Shown: positions 1 to 7,311, counted from the first letter of the stretch. The stretch: DNA of 64,000 nt from CAZODA01 sp964578485 (GCA_964578485.1 CAZODA010000007.1:1-64000), one strand, 5' to 3'. Numbers and translations are program-made. The notes: a model not told the origin generated them from the letters alone.

Positions 1-30
1 AATTAATAAAAAATAAATATATAAGGGGCG

Positions 31-60
31 CCCCTACGTGGTCGTCCGAAATTGAATATA
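31..60. repeat. Copy 1 of a dispersed palindromic repeat (half copy)
   Basis: Bases 31-55 are identical to 3363-3387, one arm of a perfect palindrome at 3335-3388. Here only the inner four bases of the opposite arm (GGGG, 25-28) remain, and the two-base spacer is CG instead of TG. Similarity to the other copy carries on into a run of AT dinucleotides. The two copies are in direct orientation about 3.3 kb apart. What lies to the left of the window is unknown. Confidence 0.85.
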
Positions 61-188
61 ATATATAATACCATGTTTTGTCTAAAATTCAAGAATTCGC
101 TTCGCTCTCCCGAAACACGAGCCACCCGAATGAAAAATGATTCCCAGATTTGTTACCTCATTATACATATCATTAAAATTGGCATAAA

Positions 189-689
189 TTACCAACAAGT
201 TCTAATATCGTGAAAAAAATAAAAATCATTCTCATCGTGCCCTATAACAAAATCCTTTTTCTCACCAGCAGGTGGTCCATATCGCAAAATTGCAATAGAT
301 AAATCGTTAAGCAATTTCAAAATTTCCTTCGTCGTTAAACAGTTGCAATCTTCAAGTTTTTTAAAAAGCGAGTTATAAAAATAACTTGTATTGCAAAGGT
401 CAAATATCTCTAATTGATTATCACTTTCAATGTAAAGATAAATAGAACCGTCATATACATTTCTGGCTGTGAATTGTTTAATATGAAAATCTAAGAAATA
501 TTCATGTGTTGGAATAATATTATTGATTTCGATAATATCATAAATACTATCTTTTCCCCTTTCATGATTAAGGCCTCCTCGTTCAATTAAATAATTAATT
601 AAATATTTAAGCTTAACTTCTTCTTCGATTTGACCCAAAGAGAAATATGGGATTAAGATAATAAAGTATAGTAATAACAATCTTTTCAT
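189..689 (-). CDS. Hypothetical secreted protein, 166 aa
   Basis: I do not recognise the family. Residues 1-20 form a signal peptide: MKR, then a run of Leu/Ile/Tyr/Phe ending SLGQ, a common Bacteroidetes signal-peptidase I site. The mature part is mostly alpha/beta-like, with acidic patches and a CNC pair near residue 116. It is a single gene with a large gap to its upstream neighbour and lies within the repeat-bordered island, so it may be accessory cargo. The start is supported by the signal peptide directly after ATG. Export to the periplasm or outside is inferred; no function can be given. Confidence 0.6.
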   Translation of the reverse strand: MKRLLLLYFIILIPYFSLGQIEEEVKLKYLINYLIERGGLNHERGKDSIYDIIEINNIIPTHEYFLDFHIKQFTARNVYDGSIYLYIESDNQLEIFDLCNTSYFYNSLFKKLEDCNCLTTKEILKLLNDLSIAILRYGPPAGEKKDFVIGHDENDFYFFHDIRTCW

Positions 690-820
690 ATTTTGTTTCT
701 TTAATATTCAGTTCAATTTATTTAAATATGAAAGGTTTAATTTTCAATGATTGATATAATGCTTACCAAAAAGAAGTTCAAAGATTTTTTACAGAAAAAT
801 GTGGCTGCGCTGTAAAGCAA

Positions 821-842
821 AAAGCCCGGTTTAGCCGGGTTT
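821..842 (-). terminator. Rho-independent terminator after the 115-aa hypothetical gene
   Basis: AAAGCCCGG and CCGGGTTT form a short GC-rich stem with a five-base loop. Read on the minus strand, the stem is followed by CTTTTTGC. It begins 12 bases past the stop codon of the minus-strand gene ending at 854. Confidence 0.75.
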
Positions 843-853
843 AGTTTTTAATA

Positions 854-1201
854 TCAACCATCGCACTTAAGATAGAACCGAACAGAATCGAGATGGATTA
901 ACTCAAACTTCCCTTTCATATTAATTAGATAATCATGGGTTAATGAATCTACTTGAGATGATAAAATTTTTCCACCTTCTTTCGCCTTTTTCTCTTCTTT
1001 TATTATGTTTCTAAGAGACACTACTGTATCATTCAATAACTCGAAGTATTTTGTCACAAACAATCCTGTCTCACTCTCCTCACTTTGGTCTATTACATCA
1101 AAAAAATCCCCTTCGGAAAAGAAGATATAATCCAGTTTTGATGCTGAACTATCTACTGCCATCAAATAAAACTTCTCGTTAGAGATGCTTTCTACAAGCA
1201 C
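854..1201 (-). CDS. Hypothetical protein, 115 aa, possibly 5'-truncated
   Basis: Family not recognised. The frame opens at a GTG (1199-1201) and has no ATG near its beginning; a TGA closes the frame upstream at 1223-1225. The neighbouring frame just upstream encodes a short signal-like start, ATG ATG then VFTCFLCL, which runs into TAG exactly where this frame takes over. A one-base indel would join the two into an exported protein, so the gene may be broken or sequenced with an error. The remaining protein is mixed charged/hydrophobic with no visible domain. A good terminator follows, which argues that the unit is or was expressed. Confidence 0.45.
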   Translation of the reverse strand: MLVESISNEKFYLMAVDSSASKLDYIFFSEGDFFDVIDQSEESETGLFVTKYFELLNDTVVSLRNIIKEEKKAKEGGKILSSQVDSLTHDYLINMKGKFELIHLDSVRFYLKCDG

Positions 1202-1331
1202 AAAAAACAGGTAAATACCATCATAAACTTCTCATGATTAATTAGTTGTTGCTGATAATTTTGTTATTGGTATCGGCCTAAAAGAACTGCCTTACTCTGT
1301 AATTGTACAAGTCTAGCTTTAACCTTTTTGT

Positions 1332-1625
1332 TTATTCTCTATCTTTCCAAATCTTTGGATTTCTACTGGTATGCAGTATTGCTAAAATGTAAATGGTATT
1401 ACTCTCAACTATAAAAAATATGCCATAAGGAAACCGGTTAGTTAATGCCCTTCGTATGTTCTTGTATATCAATTGGAAATGGTTGGGGTCTCTTTGTATT
1501 GCATTAATCTTGGCATCTAAAGCCAACAAGAATTCGTTACCTAAGCCCTCGCTTTTGCTGTTATACCATGTAGCTGCCTTTATAGCATCATCTTCGGCAT
1601 AAGGCTTGACTATCAGCGTATACAT
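1332..1625 (-). CDS. RelE/ParE-family toxin (module 1), 97 aa
   Basis: A small toxin of the RelE/ParE superfamily, whose members cleave mRNA on ribosomes (RelE) or inhibit gyrase (ParE); which applies cannot be read from sequence. Family features seen: an N-terminal strand with a helix containing AATWYNSKSEGLG, a central basic IRRALTNRFPYGIFF strand, and a C-terminal HTSRNPKIWKDRE, the usual ending of this group. The gene starts inside the antitoxin stop codon (TAATG, one shared base), so the two are translationally coupled. It is paralogous to the toxin at 2669-2971, with matching FPY and H-x-R-x-PKIW-x-x-R signatures. Confidence 0.85.
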   Translation of the reverse strand: MYTLIVKPYAEDDAIKAATWYNSKSEGLGNEFLLALDAKINAIQRDPNHFQLIYKNIRRALTNRFPYGIFFIVESNTIYILAILHTSRNPKIWKDRE

Positions 1626-1843
1626 TAGAGTTGATCCTTAATTCTGGCTTTTACCTCACTCCATTTTGAGCCTTCATTGGGGTTCCTTCTATGAGATTCA
1701 AGCCTATCGTCAAGTAGCTGCTTAGCTTCGGATGATGTTTCTATTTGCTTGTCCTTTTCAGAAATGCTATCCCAAATGGCCTCCACTATTAATATACGTT
1801 CTGATACGCTTAGCTTTAATATGTCTTGAAGTATCTGTGTCAT
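1625..1843 (-). CDS. Addiction-module antitoxin (module 1), 72 aa
   Basis: Resembles the short antitoxins of the PF09720/TIGR02574 'addiction module component' family: an N-terminal helix LSVSERILIVEAIWDSI, a linker, then a helix LLDDRLESHRRNP and a short tail ending W-x-x-VKARI that would wrap the toxin. It precedes its toxin, overlaps it by one base, and would neutralise it by direct binding. A TAAATTTG box ends four bases before the ATG, so the transcript may be leaderless. The same layout occurs in the divergent module at 2422-2971. Confidence 0.8.
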   Translation of the reverse strand: MTQILQDILKLSVSERILIVEAIWDSISEKDKQIETSSEAKQLLDDRLESHRRNPNEGSKWSEVKARIKDQL

Positions 1844-1847
1844 AGTG

Positions 1848-1855
1848 CAAATTTA
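1848..1855 (-). promoter_or_regulatory. Candidate -7 box, antitoxin module 1
   Basis: On the minus strand the sequence is TAAATTTG, matching the Bacteroidetes -7 element TAnnTTTG. It ends four bases before the ATG, so initiation 5-7 bases downstream would fall on or next to the start codon. No TTTG is present at the usual -33 distance. Confidence 0.4.
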
Positions 1856-2153
1856 ACGATTTAAAATTAAAATTGTTGCGGTTTGCTAGCAAATAATTAA
1901 TTGCAATATTTGCTGTTTTTCATCAACTTTCGTAAAATCATTAAAGAAAACACCAGTCAAACAATTGAATATGTCTAAATAAGTTTAGGCCAGGTTATAT
2001 TTATATACCATAACAAGAACTTTCCCGATAGTAATCGAGATTTACGCTACGCTTCAATTTTCCATTGCTTTCTTGCCAATTGTCATGTAAATGTACTTAA
2101 TTGTCTGATTATCTGCAACACTTCTCAAAATTACCCCCCTGCCTTTAAAGTTT

Positions 2154-2183
2154 TTTGTTGTAAACTTTTATTGACTAAATTTG
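2154..2183 (+). promoter_or_regulatory. Candidate promoter for the XRE remnant and toxin-antitoxin module 2
   Basis: TTTG (2154-2157), 18 bases, TAAATTTG (2176-2183) fits the Bacteroidetes TTTG-N19-21-TAnnTTTG pattern with one base less spacing. It reads toward the XRE remnant at 2223 and the antitoxin at 2422. Confidence 0.55.
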
Positions 2184-2222
2184 TAATACTTAAAAAACAT
2201 AAACGTCATAAAGATAATTAAT

Positions 2223-2405
2223 GTGAACTTAGGTAACAGGACAGAAGAACTCAGAAAACAAAAGGGTTGGTCGCAAAACGTGCTGAGATTTTCCGTGAGC
2301 TTATTGGCCGGTATGAACCGACTTGAACCAGCTGCTAAAAATTTTGTATATGCCTTCTTGGATCCTTTCATCACAAAGGTAAGACCTCAAAGTGTTTTAC
2401 GATAA
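2223..2405 (+). pseudogene. Decayed XRE-type helix-turn-helix regulator
   Basis: The first 18 codons read as the start of a Cro/C1-type HTH protein (LGNRTEELRKQKGWSQ). The family pattern then continues in the +1 frame as AEIFRELIGRYE, the usual recognition-helix region, before a stop. A later piece in the original frame, PAAKNFVYAFLDPF, resembles the following helix. At least two indels are needed to rebuild the gene, which matches HTH_3 in order and spacing. It lies between a good promoter and the second toxin-antitoxin pair, so it may once have regulated that operon. The 60-aa open frame itself is not a credible intact protein. Confidence 0.6.
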
Positions 2406-2421
2406 TAAAAAAACTATAACT

Positions 2422-2667
2422 ATGAGTACAAAACATATTCAGTTAAATATCCCACTTAGTTTTAAACAGTTAATTGACATTGTGCGGCAACTTTCCCCAA
2501 AGGAAAAATTACAGCTAAGCGGTGTCTTATGGGATGAGACAGAGGAAAAAGAAATAGACATCCCCGAAGAGCACAAGCAAATAGTAAGACAAAGGCTAAA
2601 ACGTATGGAAGAACAACCGGAAAGCTGCCTTACGTGGGAAGATATCGAAGGTAAAATAAAACTGTAA
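2422..2667 (+). CDS. Addiction-module antitoxin (module 2), 81 aa
   Basis: Paralogous to the antitoxin at 1625-1843: helix LSPKEKLQLSGVLWDE, acidic linker, helix IVRQRLKRMEEQPE, then W-x-x-IEGKIKL. The ATG at 2422 was preferred to an in-frame ATG at 2392 because the extra ten residues (FYDNKKTIT) are not family-like and overlap the end of the XRE remnant. The toxin gene starts one base after its stop. It is expected to bind and block that toxin; DNA-binding autoregulation is usual but not visible here. Confidence 0.78.
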   Translation: MSTKHIQLNIPLSFKQLIDIVRQLSPKEKLQLSGVLWDETEEKEIDIPEEHKQIVRQRLKRMEEQPESCLTWEDIEGKIKL

Positions 2668-2668
2668 T

Positions 2669-2971
2669 ATGGCTTTTAAATTGATATATGCAGCCGAAGT
2701 TTACAATGACCTACAACAAAATATTGACTGGTACAATGAAAAACAAGCGAGTATAGGTACACGTTTCTTTAAAGCTGTAAAAGAACAAATTCCAAGGATT
2801 AAGAAAAACCCCTATGGTTTTGCCGTCCGATATGAAGATGTCCGTTGCGCCAAAGTGAAAGGTTTCCCATACATGATACATTTTAAGGTGTTTCCCGATA
2901 TCAACACCATTAAGGTAACGGCTGTTTTTAGTACGCATCGAGATCCTAAAATCTGGGAGGAACGTAAGTAA
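2669..2971 (+). CDS. RelE/ParE-family toxin (module 2), 100 aa
   Basis: Same fold signatures as module 1: helix with NIDWYNEKQASIGTRFF, basic centre RRI/KK and VRCAKVKGFPYMIHF, and the ending STHRDPKIWEERK. Length is normal for the family. It directly follows its antitoxin as a two-gene unit on the plus strand, divergent from module 1. The target (mRNA or gyrase) is not decidable by eye. Repeats fill the DNA just downstream. Confidence 0.85.
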   Translation: MAFKLIYAAEVYNDLQQNIDWYNEKQASIGTRFFKAVKEQIPRIKKNPYGFAVRYEDVRCAKVKGFPYMIHFKVFPDINTIKVTAVFSTHRDPKIWEERK

Positions 2972-3004
2972 ACACATAACCCCTATATTTTGGCAATTAC
3001 AATT

Positions 3005-3150
3005 GGGAATAGATACTACGCCCATGCAAGGCTAATAGAGATGGGATATACTTACATAGGGCTACGCTTCGCTTCACCCTAACCTGTCCCGCCGAGGCTT
3101 GCCGAATGCGGGATGCTAATGTCTTACGCCCTTCCAGGGCTTATTTGCGT
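3005..3150 (+). repeat. Dispersed repeat, copy A (interrupted)
   Basis: About 110 bases here match the reverse complement of 40691-40797: GGGAATAGATACTACGCCC, then CTTACATAGGGCTACGCTTC, then GCTAATGTCTTACGCCCTTC. This copy is split by a 32-base hairpin repeat at 3081-3112 that is absent from the other copy. No credible protein is encoded. Confidence 0.85.
3081..3112. repeat. 32-base CCCGC-hairpin repeat inserted in another repeat
   Basis: The segment opens CCTGTCCCGCCGAGGCTTGC and ends GCGGG, so CCCGC can pair with GCGGG. It sits precisely between CACCCT and ATGCTAATG, which are contiguous in the copy at 40691-40797. Related units lie at 3181-3208 and 3211-3240. Confidence 0.8.
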
Positions 3151-3180
3151 TATTATCCTATACCATAGGGCGTTGCCTAA

Positions 3181-3240
3181 CCTGTCCCGCGAGGCTCGCC
3201 GATGCGGGAGCCTGTTCCGCCAAGGCTTGCCGAAAGCGGA
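3181..3240. repeat. Two further CCCGC-hairpin repeat units in tandem
   Basis: 3181-3208 (CCTGTCCCGC to GCGGG) and 3211-3240 (CCTGTTCCGC to GCGGA) are diverged copies of the 3081-3112 unit. In the second unit both arms of the stem changed together (TTCCGC with GCGGAA), which suggests that the hairpin matters. Confidence 0.75.
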
Positions 3241-3334
3241 AGGAGTTATTTGCATGATTCTTTTTGTGCTCAAGCCGGTTCTCATCATCAATATCAATAA
3301 ACAATGACAATGGGAAAAATATGTGGTTATAATC

Positions 3335-3388
3335 ATCAATTTCGGACGACCACGTAGGGGTGCCCCTACGTGGTCGTCCGAAATTGAT
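3335..3388. repeat. Perfect 54-base palindrome (dispersed repeat, copy 2)
   Basis: Arms 3335-3360 and 3363-3388 are exact reverse complements over 26 bases with a two-base spacer (TG). The right arm is repeated at 31-55. It lies just downstream of the galactose operon terminator on the minus strand and marks the inner edge of the accessory island. Confidence 0.9.
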
Positions 3389-3402
3389 ATAATATATAAA
3401 AA

Positions 3403-3431
3403 AAGAAGCTGCCTTTGTGAGACAGCTTCTT
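3403..3431 (-). terminator. Terminator of the galactose operon
   Basis: AAGAAGCTG (3403-3411) pairs with CAGCTTCTT (3423-3431). Read on the minus strand, the stem is followed by a run of T (plus-strand A at 3398-3404). It lies about 50 bases past the stop of the sugar transporter. Confidence 0.8.
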
Positions 3432-3477
3432 CAAATCATAATGATTAATCTTTATCGTTGTTTTGAACAATCTTTTT

Positions 3478-4710
3478 TCATCTTATTTTAGATCCTTTTA
3501 CAGCAAAGAACACTAAATATAAATAATAAAGGAACAGGCAAGAAATAGCAGCTACAACTGATACTGTGGCAGTCTGAATCCATCCCATTGCAGGCATTAA
3601 TATTGCTGCTCCAATAACGGAAGTAGAAATAACTCCCGAGGCAACCTTGGCATGTGGTCCGAGGTCTTCAAGTGCAAGATTATAAATAGTTGGCCACATG
3701 ATAGAATGGAAAAGACCGGTACCAAGGAACAACCATAAAGCAAGGGTATTGGCATCGGTATTAATACCAATTATAAGCGATGCTGCAAGAAGTATGAAAC
3801 CTCCTACCGAACAAAGTGCAAGAATTTGACGGGCTGAAAATTTTTGCAGCACAAAGATACCTATCAATCTTCCAACCATCAGACCTGCCCAATAATATTT
3901 CAACATATCTGTTCGCTGTAACGAAGTCAGGTTTAATCCAAGTCGCGATGAATAGTCGGCAAAAAAGCTTGGTATTCCTATCTCAATACCCATATAAAAG
4001 AAAATAGCAAGTGAACCAAGCCAAACATGGACATATTTAAATGCACTCGACTTATATTTTTTAGGTGCTTCTGCTCCTTCTTCTTCATCACCTTTTATTT
4101 CGGGTAGTTTCAAAAAGAACATGATTCCCAAAATTACAACTGTAATTACACCAATAATAATAAAAGGACCTTGAACTTGAGTAGGCTGCATATTAACGCC
4201 ATCTCCTGTGTCGGCAATAATAAGCAAAGAAACAAAAATAGGAGCCGTAACAGTGGCAACAGAATTTAAAGCATTAGTAAGTGTTAGCCTACTTGCTGCT
4301 GTTTTTTCAGGCCCTAAGGCATTTACGTAAGGATTGGCAGCTACCTGCAAAAACACAACGCCTATAGCAAATACTGCGACTCCACCGAGGTAGGATAAAT
4401 AACCAAATGCAACAAGAGGAACGCACAAGAAAAAGCCAAGTGCTAAAAGTCCCAAGCCCCCCAATACTCCATTTTTATATCCAATACGGTTAATCAAAAA
4501 TCCAACAGGAACTGATAAAATATAGGCACCATAAAAAAAAGTATTAGGCAACTGTTTCAGCACATGACCTTTTTCACTGTCGTCGAGCCGAAATGCTTCT
4601 TTTAAAAAATCAATCATCGAATTGTTCATGGTAGTAATAAAGCCTAATAAAAAGAACAAGGCGGCCATTACTATCAACGGGAACAAATACTTGTTTTTGG
4701 AATTACTCAT
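3478..4710 (-). CDS. MFS sugar transporter of the FucP/GluP (glucose/galactose) type, 410 aa
   Basis: Inner-membrane proton- or sodium-coupled sugar importer. About 12 hydrophobic segments fit the length. The N-terminus LLGFITTMNNSMIDFLKEAF and the VFLQVAANPYVNALGP segment in TM4-5 are typical of the FucP/GluP/GlcP group in Bacteroidetes. It lies 24 bases after galM in an operon galK-galM-transporter, which makes galactose (or glucose/galactose) the most likely substrate; fucose is less likely because no fucose enzymes are nearby. A charged cytoplasmic loop (GDEEEGAEAPKKYK, about residue 210) separates the two six-helix halves, as usual. Confidence 0.85.
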   Translation of the reverse strand: MSNSKNKYLFPLIVMAALFFLLGFITTMNNSMIDFLKEAFRLDDSEKGHVLKQLPNTFFYGAYILSVPVGFLINRIGYKNGVLGGLGLLALGFFLCVPLVAFGYLSYLGGVAVFAIGVVFLQVAANPYVNALGPEKTAASRLTLTNALNSVATVTAPIFVSLLIIADTGDGVNMQPTQVQGPFIIIGVITVVILGIMFFLKLPEIKGDEEEGAEAPKKYKSSAFKYVHVWLGSLAIFFYMGIEIGIPSFFADYSSRLGLNLTSLQRTDMLKYYWAGLMVGRLIGIFVLQKFSARQILALCSVGGFILLAASLIIGINTDANTLALWLFLGTGLFHSIMWPTIYNLALEDLGPHAKVASGVISTSVIGAAILMPAMGWIQTATVSVVAAISCLFLYYLYLVFFAVKGSKIR

Positions 4711-4734
4711 AAAGTAAAATTTTAAATGTTGATA

Positions 4735-5796
4735 TTACTTTGTTGAAAATTTGTGAACACAACTATGTCGGTAAACTTCACCGGGTTTAAGAATATTTGA
4801 AGGAAAATGAGCATGATTTATAGTGTCGGGAAAATGTTGAGTTTCCAAACAAAAGCCTTCATGTTTATTATAAACTTTCCCATGCTTTCCTTTTTCATTT
4901 TCCATCCAATTCGAAGAGTAAAACTGAACTCCTGGTTGGGTGGTATATACTTCCATTACACGACCGGATACAGGATCGGAAGCTACTGCAGCAAGTCCCA
5001 ACTCCCCGGGGCGATTTTTCAACACCCAATTATGGTCATAGCCCGCTCCATTTTTTATTTGCTCATCCTCTACAGAAATTTCTGCTCCTATAGCTTTAGC
5101 TTTAGTAAAATCCATTGGTGTATTTAATACTGAACGGATCTCACCACTGGGAATAGAAGTGGAATTTATGGGAGTAAAAAAATCTCCATTTATCATTAAT
5201 TCATGATCTAATATTTTTCCGCTTCCCTCACCACCAAGATTAAAATATGAATGACTCGCAAGATTAACAATAGTGGTTTGATCGGTTGTAGCTTCATAAT
5301 CCAATACAAGCTCATTGTCGTTTGTAAGAGTAAAAGTTACTTGTACTTTTAAATTGCCGGGATAATTTTCTTCCCCATTTTTCGACAAATAAAAAAATAC
5401 TACTCGATTATCGGAAGATTCAAGTACATCCCAAACAACTTTATTAAAGCCTTTAAGGCCGCCATGCAAATGATTCGGACCATTATTTTTGGCAAGATTA
5501 TACTCTTTGCCTTCCAAAATAAAACGACCTCCTGCAATTCTGTTGGCACAACGACCACAAAGTGCACCCATAAACGGGCCATTACCATTAATATAATCCT
5601 GTATATTATCGAGCCCCTGAACAATATCAGAAAATTTGCCTTTTTTGTCGGGTACGAAAATACTCACGATAGTAGCCCCAAAATTGGTTATCTGTGCAAC
5701 AAGCCCATTACTATTACGCAAAGTAAACAAGGCTGTTTGACGACCATCTACAGTTGCTACAAAGGCATCTTCATTAATAAGATCAAATGTTTGCAT
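4735..5796 (-). CDS. galM: Aldose 1-epimerase (galactose mutarotase), 353 aa
   Basis: Interconverts alpha and beta anomers of galactose/glucose so that GalK receives its alpha substrate. Family motifs seen: NRIAGGRF near residue 85, NHLHGG (108-113), the catalytic-acid histidine in ASHSYFNL (His182), and the C-terminal CLETQHFPD holding the catalytic-base glutamate (about residue 316). Length is normal. No convincing signal peptide, so it is cytoplasmic. It lies between galK (76 bases upstream) and the sugar transporter (24 bases downstream), all on one strand. Confidence 0.92.
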   Translation of the reverse strand: MQTFDLINEDAFVATVDGRQTALFTLRNSNGLVAQITNFGATIVSIFVPDKKGKFSDIVQGLDNIQDYINGNGPFMGALCGRCANRIAGGRFILEGKEYNLAKNNGPNHLHGGLKGFNKVVWDVLESSDNRVVFFYLSKNGEENYPGNLKVQVTFTLTNDNELVLDYEATTDQTTIVNLASHSYFNLGGEGSGKILDHELMINGDFFTPINSTSIPSGEIRSVLNTPMDFTKAKAIGAEISVEDEQIKNGAGYDHNWVLKNRPGELGLAAVASDPVSGRVMEVYTTQPGVQFYSSNWMENEKGKHGKVYNKHEGFCLETQHFPDTINHAHFPSNILKPGEVYRHSCVHKFSTK

Positions 5797-5872
5797 AAAT
5801 ATTTATAGTATTTAAACTCTAATTGTTATAAGAATAATATTTTGTTTATTCAGAATTATCTATGAAGCTATA

Positions 5873-7156
5873 TTAAAGCTCAACTTTTACAGCCCCTTGT
5901 TTTCGGATAAACAAATTATGACAAGCCCCTGCTCCAAATACATGTTCAATAGTTTTAATATAAGTCTCCAACAAATCCTGAGGTACAAAAGCCTGAATTG
6001 TTCCTGCAAATCCACCTCCATGAACACGCCAAGCACCACTGCCTTTTAATATAAGATCACTTAATGCCAATCCAAGTGAAACTCCCTGTTCTTTAACATT
6101 ATTAACAGGGTAAATATTTTGATTATACATATATGAGCTATAGCCTGAGTCAACAACCATTTGAAGAAAGGCTTTAAAATCATTATTCTCCAATGCTGCA
6201 ACCTGATCAACTACACGGGCATTATCACCCTGAAAATGTATGGCACGAAGCAGAGCGCGATCACTAACTTTATTCCTCATAGTAGGAATGGCATCAATAA
6301 TTTTCTCAAGAGTTACTTCGCGCAAAACAGAAGCACCTAATTCTGCAGCAACCGACTTCATTTCTATTGGCAGTGAAGCATATTCTTCATTTAAATCGGC
6401 ATGGTTACCACCGGTATCAGTAATAACAAGTGAATATCCTGTTGCAACAAAATCAAAATCAACTTTTTTAACCACGGGTTTTGAGGGATCCTTAAAATCA
6501 ATAGTCACTAAACCTCCAACCGAACAAGCAGTTTGATCCATCAAGCCACAGGGCTTTCCAAAAAAGTTATTCTCGGCATATTGTCCTATAATTGCATTTT
6601 CAATAGGATCAAGTTTTCCCTCATTAAATAGATGACTAACAATAACCCCTATTAAAATTTCAAAAGAAGCAGAAGAACTTAAACCTGATCCTTTAGGCAC
6701 ACCACCATCAATACAGGCATCAAAGCCCCCAATATTATAATTTAGTTCCTTTAATTTTGAACAAATACCTCTTACCAAAGCGGCAGAGCTAAAGTTCTCT
6801 TCCTTAACAGGAGTAAGAACAGAAAGATCAACTTCAAAGGGAGGGTAACCAATAGAATTTATACGAACAATATTTGTTCCGTTGGGAGAAGCAATGGCAA
6901 TGTTATCAAGGTTAACAGCACCCGCTAAGACGCGTCCGAAATTATGGTCGGTATGGTTGCCACCTATTTCTGTGCGACCGGGAGTGCTAAACAGCATCCC
7001 CTCTTTAGAGCTAAATAAAGAAGAAAACTTTTCAACCAGAGCTTTATAACGATCGGCCTGCTTTTTTAATTCAGCAGAATCGCTACCATATAATCCTTTC
7101 ATAAAGACATTATCCCCGTCATTGAGTTTTTTTAGCAATAATTCTGTTTTTTCCAT
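5873..7156 (-). CDS. galK: Galactokinase, 427 aa
   Basis: GHMP-family kinase phosphorylating alpha-D-galactose at C1 with ATP, the first committed Leloir step. Seen: the galactokinase signature GRTEIGGNHTDH (60-71), the GHMP ATP loop PKGSGLSSSASFEI (about 154-167) and the C-terminal HGGGFAGTIQAFVP. It is longer than E. coli GalK (382 aa) because of an N-terminal extension of about 45 residues with a KKLNDGD start, common in Bacteroidetes. First gene of the galK-galM-transporter unit, separated from araB upstream by a strong hairpin. GalT and GalE are not in this window. Confidence 0.94.
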   Translation of the reverse strand: MEKTELLLKKLNDGDNVFMKGLYGSDSAELKKQADRYKALVEKFSSLFSSKEGMLFSTPGRTEIGGNHTDHNFGRVLAGAVNLDNIAIASPNGTNIVRINSIGYPPFEVDLSVLTPVKEENFSSAALVRGICSKLKELNYNIGGFDACIDGGVPKGSGLSSSASFEILIGVIVSHLFNEGKLDPIENAIIGQYAENNFFGKPCGLMDQTACSVGGLVTIDFKDPSKPVVKKVDFDFVATGYSLVITDTGGNHADLNEEYASLPIEMKSVAAELGASVLREVTLEKIIDAIPTMRNKVSDRALLRAIHFQGDNARVVDQVAALENNDFKAFLQMVVDSGYSSYMYNQNIYPVNNVKEQGVSLGLALSDLILKGSGAWRVHGGGFAGTIQAFVPQDLLETYIKTIEHVFGAGACHNLFIRKQGAVKVEL

Positions 7157-7311
7157 TGTTTATATTTATTTATTTGTGTCCAAACTTCTGAGAAAATTAA
7201 TAAAAATTTAATATTAAAGCCATGAGATAAACACAAAGTAAACTTTTTTTCACAATAAAACCTATATCAATATAAGGAATGAACATTTTTTTAAAATAGT
7301 TGATATATATT

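Larger units (their letters stand above)
1844..2222. other. Divergent intergenic region between two toxin-antitoxin units
   Basis: 379 bases without a convincing gene. It carries outward-facing promoter candidates at both ends (1848-1855 minus, 2154-2183 plus). A short GC-richer stretch around 2027-2065 (AGATTTACGCTACGCTTC) resembles fragments of the dispersed repeats seen elsewhere in the island. Confidence 0.6.

Noticed and set aside
3113..3307. Open frames on both strands in the repeat region after toxin 2
   Set aside because: They lie wholly inside dispersed repeats and hairpin units, have repeat-derived composition (ALPGLICVI, RALPNLSREARR) and no start signal; the match to 40691-40797 is at DNA level.
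1..3400. Insertion sequence or integrative element encoding a transposase
   Set aside because: No transposase, integrase or tRNA-end attachment site is visible; only repeats and small genes are present.
5464..5808. Plus-strand open frame opposite galM
   Set aside because: It is a shadow of galM with no family resemblance and a composition set by the opposite coding strand; the same applies to other long antisense frames across the ara, lon and sus genes.
7157..7311. Consensus promoter for galK
   Set aside because: CACAAAGTA on the plus strand gives TACTTTG on the minus strand, one base too short for TAnnTTTG, and no -33 match was found.
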